6,915 bases of DNA from Brevundimonas sp. UBA5936 (GCA_002430835.1 DJDA01000142.1:1-6915); one strand, 5' to 3'; counted from the first letter of the stretch, positions 1 through 5,609 are shown. Translations and numbers: made by a program. The notes: a model not told the origin generated them from the letters alone.

Positions 1-47
1 GCGGCGCCGCCGGCGCGGCCGTCGGCCACGCCCAGAAACCGCACTGA
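1..47 (+). CDS. C-terminal end of a Gly/Ala-rich protein (partial)
   Basis: Reading from base 3, the frame gives GAAGAAVGHAQKPH followed by TGA at 45-47. The small-residue repeat GAAGAAVG followed by a short polar tail is what the end of a glycine-zipper membrane or outer-membrane protein looks like, but only 14 codons are visible and no family can be assigned. A strong hairpin follows 14 bases after the stop, which supports a real gene end here. The other two forward frames run on without a natural gene end near the hairpin. Confidence is limited by the length. Confidence 0.4.
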   Translation, partial: GAAGAAVGHAQKPH

Positions 48-60
48 TCCATCGACATGG

Positions 61-85
61 ATGCGGCCGCGTCGTGCGGCCGCAT
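61..85 (+). terminator. Perfect 10-bp hairpin after the first gene
   Basis: ATGCGGCCGC at 61-70 pairs perfectly with GCGGCCGCAT at 76-85 around the five-base loop GTCGT. It lies 14 bases after the stop of the partial gene. There is no proper T-tract afterwards (only TTCTGCGT), so it is a terminator or RNA-end-stabilising hairpin rather than a textbook intrinsic terminator. Confidence 0.45.
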
Positions 86-96
86 TCTGCGTCCTG

Positions 97-245
97 GCGG
101 CCCTATTGCCGCTAAATCCCATGAAAACGGGCCGTAGAGCTTGATTTCGGCGCGAAATTCGGCTTTGGCCTCGCGCCGGGTCGAGCGCGTCGAGATGCGT
201 CTCCCGACCTGATCTATGGCCGTCGCTCCGGCGATCGGCCTTTTT
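97..245 (+). ncRNA. Candidate structured leader or small RNA ending in a terminator
   Basis: The gene-less stretch 48-285 holds no convincing coding frame. It has several stem-loops: GCGGC 97-101 with GCCGC 108-112, CGGCGCG 148-154 with CGCGCCG 172-178 (17-base loop that itself contains GGC/GCC pairing at 161-170), and the terminator hairpin at 218-245. A structured segment closed by an intrinsic terminator 40 bases before a start codon fits either a small RNA or a 5' leader with premature termination. No strong promoter is visible; TTGATT at 141-146 has only a poor -10 partner. The 5' end is therefore arbitrary, and the call is an inference from structure alone. Confidence 0.25.
218..245 (+). 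terminator. Intrinsic terminator before the DUF6481 gene
   Basis: GGCCG 218-222 pairs with CGGCC 236-240, and TCGC 223-226 with GCGA 231-234, around the tetraloop TCCG. T235 is a single bulge. The nine-pair stem is followed directly by TTTTT at 241-245. This is the most canonical Rho-independent terminator in the window. It lies 170 bases after the nearest upstream stop and 40 bases before the next start, so it ends either a distinct transcript or an attenuated leader. Confidence 0.6.
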
Positions 246-285
246 CGCCGTCTCCATTCCCTATCAAGGACACCCGCCTCTCAGC

Positions 286-648
286 ATGCGCGACCTCAAG
301 AACACCGGCTTCAACGACCGCCTGTCCGCCCAGAAAGACGCCAAACAAGCCCTGCTGGCCCGGTTCAAGCCGAAGCCGACGGTTCAGGATCCCGAGTTCG
401 AGAAACTGGCCGAAAAGCGCGCCGCCGAGAAGGAGGCGATTCGCCAGCAGCACGAACTGGCCAAGGCCGAAGTGCGCCGCGAGAAGGCTGAAAAAGACGC
501 CGCCCGTCTGGCCGCCGAAATGGCCGCTCAGGACGAGGTCGACGCCGCCAAGCGCGCCGCCCGCAAGGAGCGCAAGCAACTGACCAAGGAAGAGCAGAAG
601 GCGGCCCGCGACGCGCGTTACGCCGCTCGCAAGGCGCGTCAGCGCTAA
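286..648 (+). CDS. DUF6481 family protein, small charged helical protein
   Basis: The 120-residue protein starts MRDLKNTGFNDRLSAQKDAKQ, which resembles the conserved N-terminus of DUF6481 proteins of alphaproteobacteria. From about residue 35 to the end it is almost entirely Ala, Glu, Lys and Arg, with blocks such as EKRAAEKEA and AARDARYAARKARQR, predicting one long, basic, coiled-coil-like helix. There is no signal peptide, membrane segment or catalytic motif. AAGGA at 266-270 is a purine-rich site but sits 15 bases before the ATG, so the ribosome-binding site is weak. The function of the family is unknown; a nucleic-acid or ribosome partner is only a guess from the basic charge. It appears to be monocistronic, with terminator-like hairpins on both sides. 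A longer antisense frame here is a codon-bias shadow. Confidence 0.8.
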   Translation: MRDLKNTGFNDRLSAQKDAKQALLARFKPKPTVQDPEFEKLAEKRAAEKEAIRQQHELAKAEVRREKAEKDAARLAAEMAAQDEVDAAKRAARKERKQLTKEEQKAARDARYAARKARQR

Positions 649-661
649 GCATGGGTCATGC

Positions 662-685
662 GCCCCTTCCTTGACCGGGAGGGGC
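662..685 (+). terminator. Hairpin after the DUF6481 gene
   Basis: GCCCCTTCC at 662-670 pairs with GGGAGGGGC at 677-685, nine pairs including one T-G wobble, around a six-base loop. It starts 14 bases after the stop codon. No T-tract follows, so termination efficiency is uncertain. Its right arm overlaps the proposed stress promoter of dps. Confidence 0.45.
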
Positions 686-708
686 AACGCTCATGCGGCT
701 GCAGCGTT
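684..708 (+). promoter_or_regulatory. EcfG-like general stress promoter candidate for dps
   Basis: GCAAC at 684-688 and CGTT at 705-708 are separated by 16 bases. This matches the alphaproteobacterial general-stress sigma factor consensus (GGAAC, 16-17 bases, CGTT) with one mismatch in the -35 box. Dps genes are commonly in this regulon in alphaproteobacteria, which raises the prior. The leader would be about 100 bases. The match is short and was found by eye. Confidence 0.3.
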
Positions 709-816
709 ACAGGGGCGAAGATTCCTGCGACGCGTCGCCGCCCGCCCCTTGGATCGTGCGTTCGACGACCTAACTGCAAGGCTGATCTTCATCCAGCACT
801 GCCAACGGGAGCCGTC

Positions 817-1293
817 ATGAACGCCATCGACACCGGTCTGAAGCCCAAGGAACGCGCCGACGTCGCGCGCGAACTGTCCAAGGCTCTGGCCGACAGCTAC
901 GCCCTCTATCTGAAGACGCACGGCTATCACTGGAACGTGCGCGGGCCGGAGTTCTTCAGCCTGCACAACCTGCTGGAAGAGCAGTACCGCGAGATCTGGG
1001 CCGCGCTGGACGATATCGCCGAGCGTATCCGCGCCCTGGGAGAGCTGGCCCCGCAGAGCGGCTCGGCCTTCGCCAATCTGACCTCGATCAAGGACGGCGA
1101 TCCTGAGAAGGATTCGTCCGAGATGCTCAAAGAGCTGATCAAGGACCACGGCGTGGTCATCTCGACCGCCCGCGCGGCCCTGGACGCCGCCGACGAGGTG
1201 GGGGACGAGGCCTCGGTCGACCTGATGACGCAACGCCTGGCCGCCCACGAAAAGGCCGCCTGGATGCTGCGCTCCAGCCTGGGCGATCGTTAA
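817..1293 (+). CDS. dps: Dps family ferritin-like DNA-protection protein
   Basis: This 158-residue protein is a member of the Dps branch of the ferritin superfamily. These proteins form 12-subunit shells that oxidise Fe(II) with peroxide, store the iron, and protect DNA in stress and stationary phase. The ferroxidase ligands at the subunit interface are all present: H38 in THGYHWN, H50 in FFSLHNLL, and D65 and E69 in LDDIAER, with the spacing of E. coli Dps H51/H63/D78/E82. Length and the four-helix pattern are typical. The start at 817 is chosen because GGGAG at 807-811 lies five bases upstream and the conserved fold begins soon after. An open frame extends up to 658, but that part has no ribosome-binding site and no family resemblance. 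The N-terminal tail is short and not very basic, so direct DNA binding through the tail is uncertain. Neighbouring genes do not appear co-transcribed. Confidence 0.95.
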   Translation: MNAIDTGLKPKERADVARELSKALADSYALYLKTHGYHWNVRGPEFFSLHNLLEEQYREIWAALDDIAERIRALGELAPQSGSAFANLTSIKDGDPEKDSSEMLKELIKDHGVVISTARAALDAADEVGDEASVDLMTQRLAAHEKAAWMLRSSLGDR

Positions 1294-1318
1294 GCGGAAA
1301 GGAGATCGCCGCTTCCGC
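1292..1318 (+). terminator. Weak hairpin after dps
   Basis: Immediately after the stop, GCGGAA 1294-1299 can pair with TTCCGC 1313-1318, or alternatively AAGCGG 1292-1297 with CCGCTT 1309-1314. Both stems have six pairs and large loops, and there is no T-tract. It is plausible as the dps transcript end but weak. Confidence 0.25.
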
Positions 1319-1367
1319 CTCACGGAACGGTAATCTTCGCGTCTGAAAAGCGCCGGATTGGGCGGTC

Positions 1368-2615
1368 ATGCAGATCGCTGATTTCCGGCGCCGCCAGACG
1401 CCGCTATACGGACATCGCATGAACCTCGGCCGCCTCACGCCGCTGAAGACGACCGGACGCCGGGCAGCCGCTGCGGCGCCCGCCGTCATGGCCGTCACCG
1501 TGGCGGTCATGGGCGTGGCCATGTCGGCCAGTTCGACCCCCCGTCCCGACATCGACCGCACCGCCGAAGCCGTGGCCCGCGCCACCGGCGGCGACCTGGG
1601 GCCGGACGGCCTGGCGGCGGTGACGGCGCGAATGGATGCGGGGCAATTGGCGATCGCCCGTCGGCACGACCCGGCCCTAGGTCTGCCCGAGCTTTACGGC
1701 CTGACCCCCGGCTGGGAGAGCCTGACCTTGGGCGGCAAGCCCTCTCTGGATCAGGGCGTGGCCGGCGTCGCGGCGCAGCAGTTGAACGCCGCCATGCCCA
1801 ACGCCTTGGGCGCGTTGCAGCCCGCGCGACCCTTCCTCTTCCGCCCGGTGGACGAGGCGTCGCGCCAGCGCGCCCTGCGCTGCCTGACCCAGGCCGTCTA
1901 CTATGAGGCGGCGCTGGAGCCGACCGAGGGGCAGGAGGGCGTGGCTCAGGTCGTGCTGAACCGGGTGCGCGATCCCAACTATCCCGCCAGCGTCTGCGGC
2001 GTCGTCTATCAGGGCGCCGAGCGGACCACGGGCTGCCAGTTCAGCTTCACCTGTGACGGCTCCCTGGCGCGGGGTCCGGTGCGCTGGGCCTGGGACCGGG
2101 CCGAGCGGGTCGCGGCGCGCGCCCTGAACGGCCATGTGTCCGAGCGCGTGGGCACGGCCACCCACTACCACGCCGACTACGTCCACCCCTGGTGGTCGCC
2201 CAGCCTGGCCAAGATCACCCAGGTCGGGGCGCACATCTTCTATCGCTGGAAGGGCGCGGCCGGAGAGACCGCCGCCTTCGTCACCGCCTATTCCGGCCGT
2301 GAGCCGACGATCGACGAGGCTCGCTTCGCCCAGTCGCGCGTCCTGCTGGCCACGGCCGCCGACAGCGTCGAAGCGGCGCTGGATGGCGCCAGGTCGGGCG
2401 AACTGCGCACGGTCGAGATCGACGGCCAGACCCGCGTGGTGGGCGTCGCCAGCCTGGGCGGCCGCCGCCAGGCGGGCAAGGACGAGATCGCCGCCATCAA
2501 CGAACGGCTCAAGGCCTTTGAAACCGGCGCCGTTCCCAGCGTGACCGTGGCAGCGCCGCCGCCCGCCGGAGTTACGCCGATGGCCGTCGAAGAGGTCGGC
2601 AAGCCTCAAGGCTAA
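1368..2615 (+). CDS. SleB/CwlJ-type cell wall hydrolase, membrane-anchored
   Basis: The 415-residue protein contains a Hydrolase_2 (SleB/CwlJ) domain at about residues 165-295. It begins ALRCLTQAVYYEA with the presumed catalytic glutamate E180, continues through GQEGVAQVVLNRVRDPNYP and TGCQFSFTCDG (C223, C229), and ends with ATHYHADYVHPWW (H266, H268, H273). SleB enzymes are lytic transglycosylases acting on peptidoglycan; in non-spore-forming alphaproteobacteria related proteins are taken to remodel the wall. Residues 34-54 form a hydrophobic signal anchor after TGRR, placing the domain in the periplasm. About 115 residues after the domain, ending in a Pro/Val-rich stretch, have no family I recognise. 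The start is uncertain: ATG at 1368 and in-frame ATG at 1419 (preceded by CGGA, giving 398 residues) both keep the anchor. It converges with the HTH gene, 12 bases separating the two stop codons. Confidence 0.88.
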   Translation: MQIADFRRRQTPLYGHRMNLGRLTPLKTTGRRAAAAAPAVMAVTVAVMGVAMSASSTPRPDIDRTAEAVARATGGDLGPDGLAAVTARMDAGQLAIARRHDPALGLPELYGLTPGWESLTLGGKPSLDQGVAGVAAQQLNAAMPNALGALQPARPFLFRPVDEASRQRALRCLTQAVYYEAALEPTEGQEGVAQVVLNRVRDPNYPASVCGVVYQGAERTTGCQFSFTCDGSLARGPVRWAWDRAERVAARALNGHVSERVGTATHYHADYVHPWWSPSLAKITQVGAHIFYRWKGAAGETAAFVTAYSGREPTIDEARFAQSRVLLATAADSVEAALDGARSGELRTVEIDGQTRVVGVASLGGRRQAGKDEIAAINERLKAFETGAVPSVTVAAPPPAGVTPMAVEEVGKPQG

Positions 2616-2619
2616 AGGG

Positions 2620-2636
2620 GCGGGCGATCAGCCCGT
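2620..2636. terminator. Short bidirectional hairpin between convergent genes
   Basis: CGGGC 2621-2625 pairs with GCCCG 2631-2635 around GATCA, with a possible extra G-T pair at 2620/2636. It sits exactly between the stop of the hydrolase and the stop of the HTH gene and includes the latter stop codon. The stem is short and has no T-tract on either side, so it is a weak candidate. Confidence 0.28.
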
Positions 2637-2879
2637 GCCGGTCTTGCGAACCACGTCGTCGTCCGTTTCCGAGGCGTCGGGCGCGTATTCCAGAATGTCG
2701 GCCGGGCTGCAGTGCAGATAGCGGCAGATGGCGTCCAGGGTGGCGAAGCGCAGGCCGCGCACCTTGCCTGACTTCAACAGGGAGAGGTTGGTCTCCGAGA
2801 TGCCGATGGCGCGCGCCAGCACGTTCGAGCGCACCTTGCGCCGCGCCATCATCACGTCCAGCCGTACGATGATGGGCAT
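2628..2879 (-). CDS. YozG-like HTH transcriptional regulator (Cro/CI type)
   Basis: This 83-residue protein begins MPIIVRLDVMMARRKVRS, then carries a helix-turn-helix at about residues 18-45 (LARAIGISETNLSLLKSGK) and ends its core with TLDAICRYLHCSPADILEY. This is the compact Cro/C1-type HTH_26 family represented by Bacillus YozG. Such regulators are typically encoded next to a DUF2975 membrane protein, as here. The ATG overlaps the stop of the upstream gene by one base (TGATG), and no Shine-Dalgarno sequence is visible before it, so translation is probably coupled. The last 17 residues are acidic and probably flexible. The target is unknown; by analogy it may act on its own operon. The AT-rich region 3500-3551 is the obvious place to look for an operator. 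Confidence 0.9.
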   Translation of the reverse strand: MPIIVRLDVMMARRKVRSNVLARAIGISETNLSLLKSGKVRGLRFATLDAICRYLHCSPADILEYAPDASETDDDVVRKTGTG

Positions 2880-3481
2880 CAGACGAACCGCGAGGCGTCG
2901 TCGTGCACCTCGGCGCCCCAGGCCATGACCCGCGCCACCACGAACAGGATCAGCCCAAGGGCCAGGGCCTTGGCGCTGTCGATCCTCAGCCAGCCCTCGT
3001 CGTCAAAACCCGCCAGCGTCACCAGGGCATGGCCGAGCGTCGGAGCCACGGCGTAGGCCATCAGCCACAGGGCGATGCCGCCCATGCAGCGGGCGTTCTC
3101 CTGGGTCAGCACGACCCCTGAGCCATAGAGGCGGAACAGTCGTCGCAGCCCCCACAGCACCGCCAGGGCAGGGATCATCATCACGCTGGCCGACAGGGCC
3201 AGGGCGATCTTCTGGATCCAGGGCAGGGCGCCGACGGTGGTCCAACCGGGCGGCACGGGCGGGACCGTCGCCTCGATATAGATCTGCATCCCGCCGGGGC
3301 GGACCTGCAACCGGGTTCCGACATAGGTCAGCACGGCGACGACCGCGATCGCCAACAGGGCGGCGCCCAGCGCGAACAGCACCGTGAACAGCCCCTCCAG
3401 CGGACGGCTGAGCCGCCGGATGCGGATGAAGGCGTCCGGCTCCAGCGGAACCGGCGGGGGCAAGGCGACGACAACCGCCAT
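2879..3481 (-). CDS. DUF2975 domain membrane protein
   Basis: The protein has 200 residues with four likely membrane helices at about 30-53, 90-113, 130-155 and 168-187. The family hallmark follows the second helix: LRRLFRLYGSGVVLTQENAR then GGIALWL, with a C-terminal AWGAEVHDDASRFV tail in the position where DUF2975 proteins end. Function is unknown; the family is nearly always paired with a small HTH protein, and the two may form a membrane-linked regulatory pair. I chose ATG at 3481 because GGAG at 3494-3497 lies 12 bases upstream, a long but usable spacing. The frame extends six codons further to a TTG at 3499, but no ribosome-binding site precedes it. The loop between helices 1 and 2 (about residues 55-88, proline-rich) probably faces the periplasm. 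It is the first gene of a two-gene operon. Confidence 0.85.
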   Translation of the reverse strand: MAVVVALPPPVPLEPDAFIRIRRLSRPLEGLFTVLFALGAALLAIAVVAVLTYVGTRLQVRPGGMQIYIEATVPPVPPGWTTVGALPWIQKIALALSASVMMIPALAVLWGLRRLFRLYGSGVVLTQENARCMGGIALWLMAYAVAPTLGHALVTLAGFDDEGWLRIDSAKALALGLILFVVARVMAWGAEVHDDASRFV

Positions 3482-3499
3482 GGGATAACGCTGCTCCAA

Positions 3500-3551
3500 T
3501 TTGATTGACGGCTATATTTTTATGTATTTCGATATGTTCAACAACTCAACC
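3500..3551. promoter_or_regulatory. AT-rich divergent promoter region
   Basis: This is the most AT-rich stretch in an otherwise very GC-rich window and lies between two divergent genes. On the + strand TTGACGG at 3505-3511 matches the Caulobacter housekeeping -35 exactly, with a partial -10 TGTATTTC at 3523-3530. On the - strand TTGAGT (3549-3544) and TACATA (3526-3521) are 17 bases apart, and TATAGC (3515-3510) is another -10 candidate. The proposed promoters overlap, so transcription of the two sides may interfere or be jointly controlled. TCAAC repeats at 3538-3542 and 3546-3550 and the imperfect palindrome at 3522-3537 are possible protein sites. Confidence 0.45.
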
Positions 3552-3562
3552 AAGGATACGAC

Positions 3563-4519
3563 ATGTCGCATCAAGACCAAGGGGGCGGGGCGCCCATGAT
3601 CGCAGGTCTGGCTCTGGCGGCCCTGCTGGCCGGTTGCGCCACTCCGGCCAGCCGCCACCCGTTGACGCTCGCAGACCTGGGCGCGGCCTCGCGCGCCTCG
3701 GCGCTGGAGGCGAGCCTGGCGCGGCCCGGCGTCGTGACTTTCGAGCGCGTTCGTTTCGCTCAGTGGACGGCGGGGCGAGGGGCCTTCATCGATCGCAAGA
3801 ACCCTCGCACGGCGACCGTGCCCAAGGGCGATGAGGAGGCGACGATCTACGCCTATGTGGTGGATCACCCTCGCTTCGGCCGCGTGATGATCGACAGCGG
3901 CGTGTCGACTGAACTGGGAGAGCGGCTGAACGGTCTGATGCGCCGGGCGGTGTCCGACCTTGATGTCCGCATCACGCGCACCACGGCCCAGTGGCTGGAA
4001 GGCCAGACGCCGCCGCGCGCCGTCTTCCTGACCCATCTGCATTTCGATCATGTGGGCGGGCTGGTCGACTTGCCGGTCACGACGCCCGTCTATGTGAGCG
4101 CAGGGGAGGCTCAGGAACGCAGCCGCGTGAACCTGGTGCTGGGCCGCCCGGCGGACGCCGCCCTGCGCGGCTACGGCCCTCTGCGCGAGTGGCGGTTCCA
4201 GCCGGACCCAGACGGCCGGTTCGCCGGGGTGCTGGACGTTTTCGGCGACGGCTCGATCTGGGCCATCAGCACGCCGGGGCATTCGGCGGGATCCACCGCC
4301 TATCTCGTCAACGCCGTGGACGGGCCGAAGCTGGTGGTAGGCGACGCGGTCAGCACCCGCCTGGGCTGGGAGCAGCGGATGCCGCAGCCAGTTGCGCCCG
4401 CCGCTCGCGCCGCCGCTGAAACCTCTGCCGAACGGCTACGCAGCTTTGCGGCCGCGCATCCTGGTGTGACGGTCTTCCTGGGCCATCAGTCCCGAACAGG
4501 GCAGGCGGAGGCGCGCTGA
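3563..4519 (+). CDS. Metallo-beta-lactamase-fold hydrolase, probable lipoprotein
   Basis: The 318-residue protein is an MBL-fold metallo-hydrolase with the complete dinuclear zinc ligand set: H158, H160, D162 and H163 in THLHFDHVGG, H240 in TPGHSAGS, D261 in VVGDAVS, and H308 in FLGHQ. The HLHFDHVGG form and the single-domain layout resemble lactonase-type enzymes such as AiiA, but the substrate cannot be read from the sequence. The N-terminus (IAGLALAALLAGCATPAS) is a lipoprotein signal with lipobox LAGC, cysteine at about residue 25, predicting attachment to a membrane on the periplasmic side. AAGGA at 3552-3556 lies six bases before the chosen ATG. A second ATG at 3596 would start directly at the hydrophobic segment. 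The peptide before it lacks Lys or Arg, unusual for a signal sequence. It is divergent from DUF2975/HTH and convergent with trxB. Confidence 0.9.
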   Translation: MSHQDQGGGAPMIAGLALAALLAGCATPASRHPLTLADLGAASRASALEASLARPGVVTFERVRFAQWTAGRGAFIDRKNPRTATVPKGDEEATIYAYVVDHPRFGRVMIDSGVSTELGERLNGLMRRAVSDLDVRITRTTAQWLEGQTPPRAVFLTHLHFDHVGGLVDLPVTTPVYVSAGEAQERSRVNLVLGRPADAALRGYGPLREWRFQPDPDGRFAGVLDVFGDGSIWAISTPGHSAGSTAYLVNAVDGPKLVVGDAVSTRLGWEQRMPQPVAPAARAAAETSAERLRSFAAAHPGVTVFLGHQSRTGQAEAR

Positions 4520-4535
4520 GGCGCCTCCTGTCTTC
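4507..4535 (+). terminator. Terminator hairpin of the metallo-hydrolase gene
   Basis: GGAGGCGC at 4507-4514 pairs perfectly with GCGCCTCC at 4521-4528 (eight pairs, six-base loop containing the stop codon), followed by the pyrimidine-rich TGTCTTC. The stem includes the last codons of the gene. The right arm is shared with the minus-strand hairpin described separately. Confidence 0.5.
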
Positions 4536-4548
4536 CCTACCAGGCGCC
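4520..4548 (-). terminator. Possible trxB terminator hairpin sharing an arm
   Basis: GGCGCCT at 4520-4526 pairs with AGGCGCC at 4542-4548, seven pairs around a 15-base loop that includes the trxB stop codon. In the minus-strand transcript this hairpin forms at the gene end. The loop is large and no T-tract follows, so it is weaker than the plus-strand structure. Confidence 0.35.
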
Positions 4549-5556
4549 GATCTTCGCGGCTTCCTTGTGGCTGATGGGGTGTTGGGCGGCCTTGTGGTCT
4601 TCCTCGGCGAGGAAGCGGGCGGCTTCAAGGGCGGCCATGCAGCCCATGCCCGCCGCCGTCACGGCCTGACGATAGACGTCGTCGGTGACGTCGCCGGCGG
4701 CCCAGACGCCCTCGATGGCGGTCGCGGCCGTGCCCGGCTTGACCCGCAGATAGCCGCCGGAGTTGGTTTCCAGCTGGCCCTTGAACAGTTCGGACGAGGG
4801 GGCGTGGCCGATGGCGATGAAGACGCCGTCAGCGGGGATTTCGCTGATCTCGCCAGTCTTGACGTTCTTCAGGCGCACGCCCGTGACGTTGCGGGCCACG
4901 CCGTCGACGACGCCGACGACTTCCTCGACGGCCACGTCCCAGATCACCTTGATCTTGGGATGGGCGAACAGGCGGTCCTGCAGGATCTTCTCGGCGCGGA
5001 ACTCGTCGCGGCGGTGAACCACGGTGACGGTCTCGGCGAAGTTGGTCAGGAACAGGGCTTCCTCGACGGCGGTGTTGCCGCCGCCGACCACCACCACCTG
5101 CTTGCCGCGATAGAAGAAGCCGTCGCAGGTGGCGCAGGCCGAGACGCCGAAGCCCTGATACTCAGCCTCGGAGTCCAGACCCAGCCACTTGGCCTGGGCG
5201 CCGGTGGAGATGATGACAGTCTCGGCCAGAATTTCGGCCCCCGAGTCCAGCGTCAGGCGGAAGGGGCGCTGGGACAGGTCGGCCTGGGTGACGATGTCGT
5301 GGATGACCTCGGTCCCGACATGCTCGGCCTGGGCCTGCATCTGCTGCATCAGCCAGGGGCCCTGGATGGTTTCGGCGAAGCCGGGATAGTTCTCGACGTC
5401 GGTGGTGATGGTCAGCTGGCCGCCGGGCTGCAGGCCGGCGATGATCACCGGGTTCAGCGAGGCGCGGGCGGCGTAGATGGCGGCGGTCCAGCCGGCGGGG
5501 CCGGAACCGATGATGGCGACGCGGACGGTACGGGCTGGGACTTTGGCTTGGGTCAT
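4537..5556 (-). CDS. trxB: Thioredoxin reductase (thioredoxin-disulfide reductase)
   Basis: The 339-residue flavoenzyme transfers electrons from NADPH through FAD and a cysteine pair to thioredoxin (EC 1.8.1.9) in the cytoplasm. Visible motifs in order are the FAD-binding GSGPAG at 17-22, GGQL and ENYPGF near 45-60, the redox-active pair C141 and C144 in CATCDG, the NADPH-binding GGGNTA at 158-163, HRRDEFRA at 181-188 whose arginines read the NADPH phosphate, and the FAD-contacting WAAGDV with YRQA at 285-298. Length is slightly above the usual 310-320 residues because of short extra N- and C-terminal segments. The ATG is preceded by AGGGG only two bases upstream, so initiation relies on a poor or very close site; no better in-frame start exists before the fold begins. 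Caulobacter-type promoter boxes lie 26-53 bases upstream. No thioredoxin gene is adjacent. Confidence 0.97.
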   Translation of the reverse strand: MTQAKVPARTVRVAIIGSGPAGWTAAIYAARASLNPVIIAGLQPGGQLTITTDVENYPGFAETIQGPWLMQQMQAQAEHVGTEVIHDIVTQADLSQRPFRLTLDSGAEILAETVIISTGAQAKWLGLDSEAEYQGFGVSACATCDGFFYRGKQVVVVGGGNTAVEEALFLTNFAETVTVVHRRDEFRAEKILQDRLFAHPKIKVIWDVAVEEVVGVVDGVARNVTGVRLKNVKTGEISEIPADGVFIAIGHAPSSELFKGQLETNSGGYLRVKPGTAATAIEGVWAAGDVTDDVYRQAVTAAGMGCMAALEAARFLAEEDHKAAQHPISHKEAAKIGAW

Positions 5557-5581
5557 GACCCCTATTTAGGCGCTGATTCCC

Positions 5582-5609
5582 GATTTCGCGACGCCTGTCG
5601 TTCCGTCAC
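5582..5609 (-). promoter_or_regulatory. Housekeeping-type promoter for trxB
   Basis: On the minus strand GTGACG (5609-5604) and GCGAAATC (5589-5582) are 14 bases apart. The Caulobacter housekeeping consensus is TTGACGS, 10-14 bases, GCTANAWC; each box here differs from it at one position. Transcription would begin near 5575, giving a leader of roughly 20 bases. Confidence 0.45.

Noticed and set aside
658..816. Upstream extension of the dps frame by 53 codons
   Set aside because: The extension has no ribosome-binding site, does not resemble Dps, and runs through the preceding gene's terminator. GGGAG five bases before 817 marks the real start.
1324..1343. GGAAC followed by CGTC upstream of the cell-wall hydrolase as a stress promoter
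   Set aside because: The spacing is 11 bases, too short for the 16-17 required by EcfG-type sigma factors, and the -10 is imperfect.
1677..2609. A 310-codon open frame opposite the SleB-type hydrolase
   Set aside because: It is antisense to a clear catalytic domain, and its composition (Gly, Ala, Arg, His) is that of a codon-bias shadow. There is no ribosome-binding site or family resemblance.
3512..4282. A 256-codon open frame opposite the metallo-hydrolase
   Set aside because: It overlaps the full metal-binding region of the real gene and has the Arg/Gln/His-rich composition of a mirror frame.
5550..5561. Perfect 12-base palindrome GGGTCATGACCC over the trxB start codon
   Set aside because: A six-base half-site palindrome is expected about once or twice by chance in a window this long, and it is explained by the codons ATG ACC plus a G-rich leader.
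5580..5604. GGAAC on the minus strand upstream of trxB as a stress promoter
   Set aside because: No CGTT occurs at the required 16-17 base spacing; the housekeeping-type boxes at the same place fit better.
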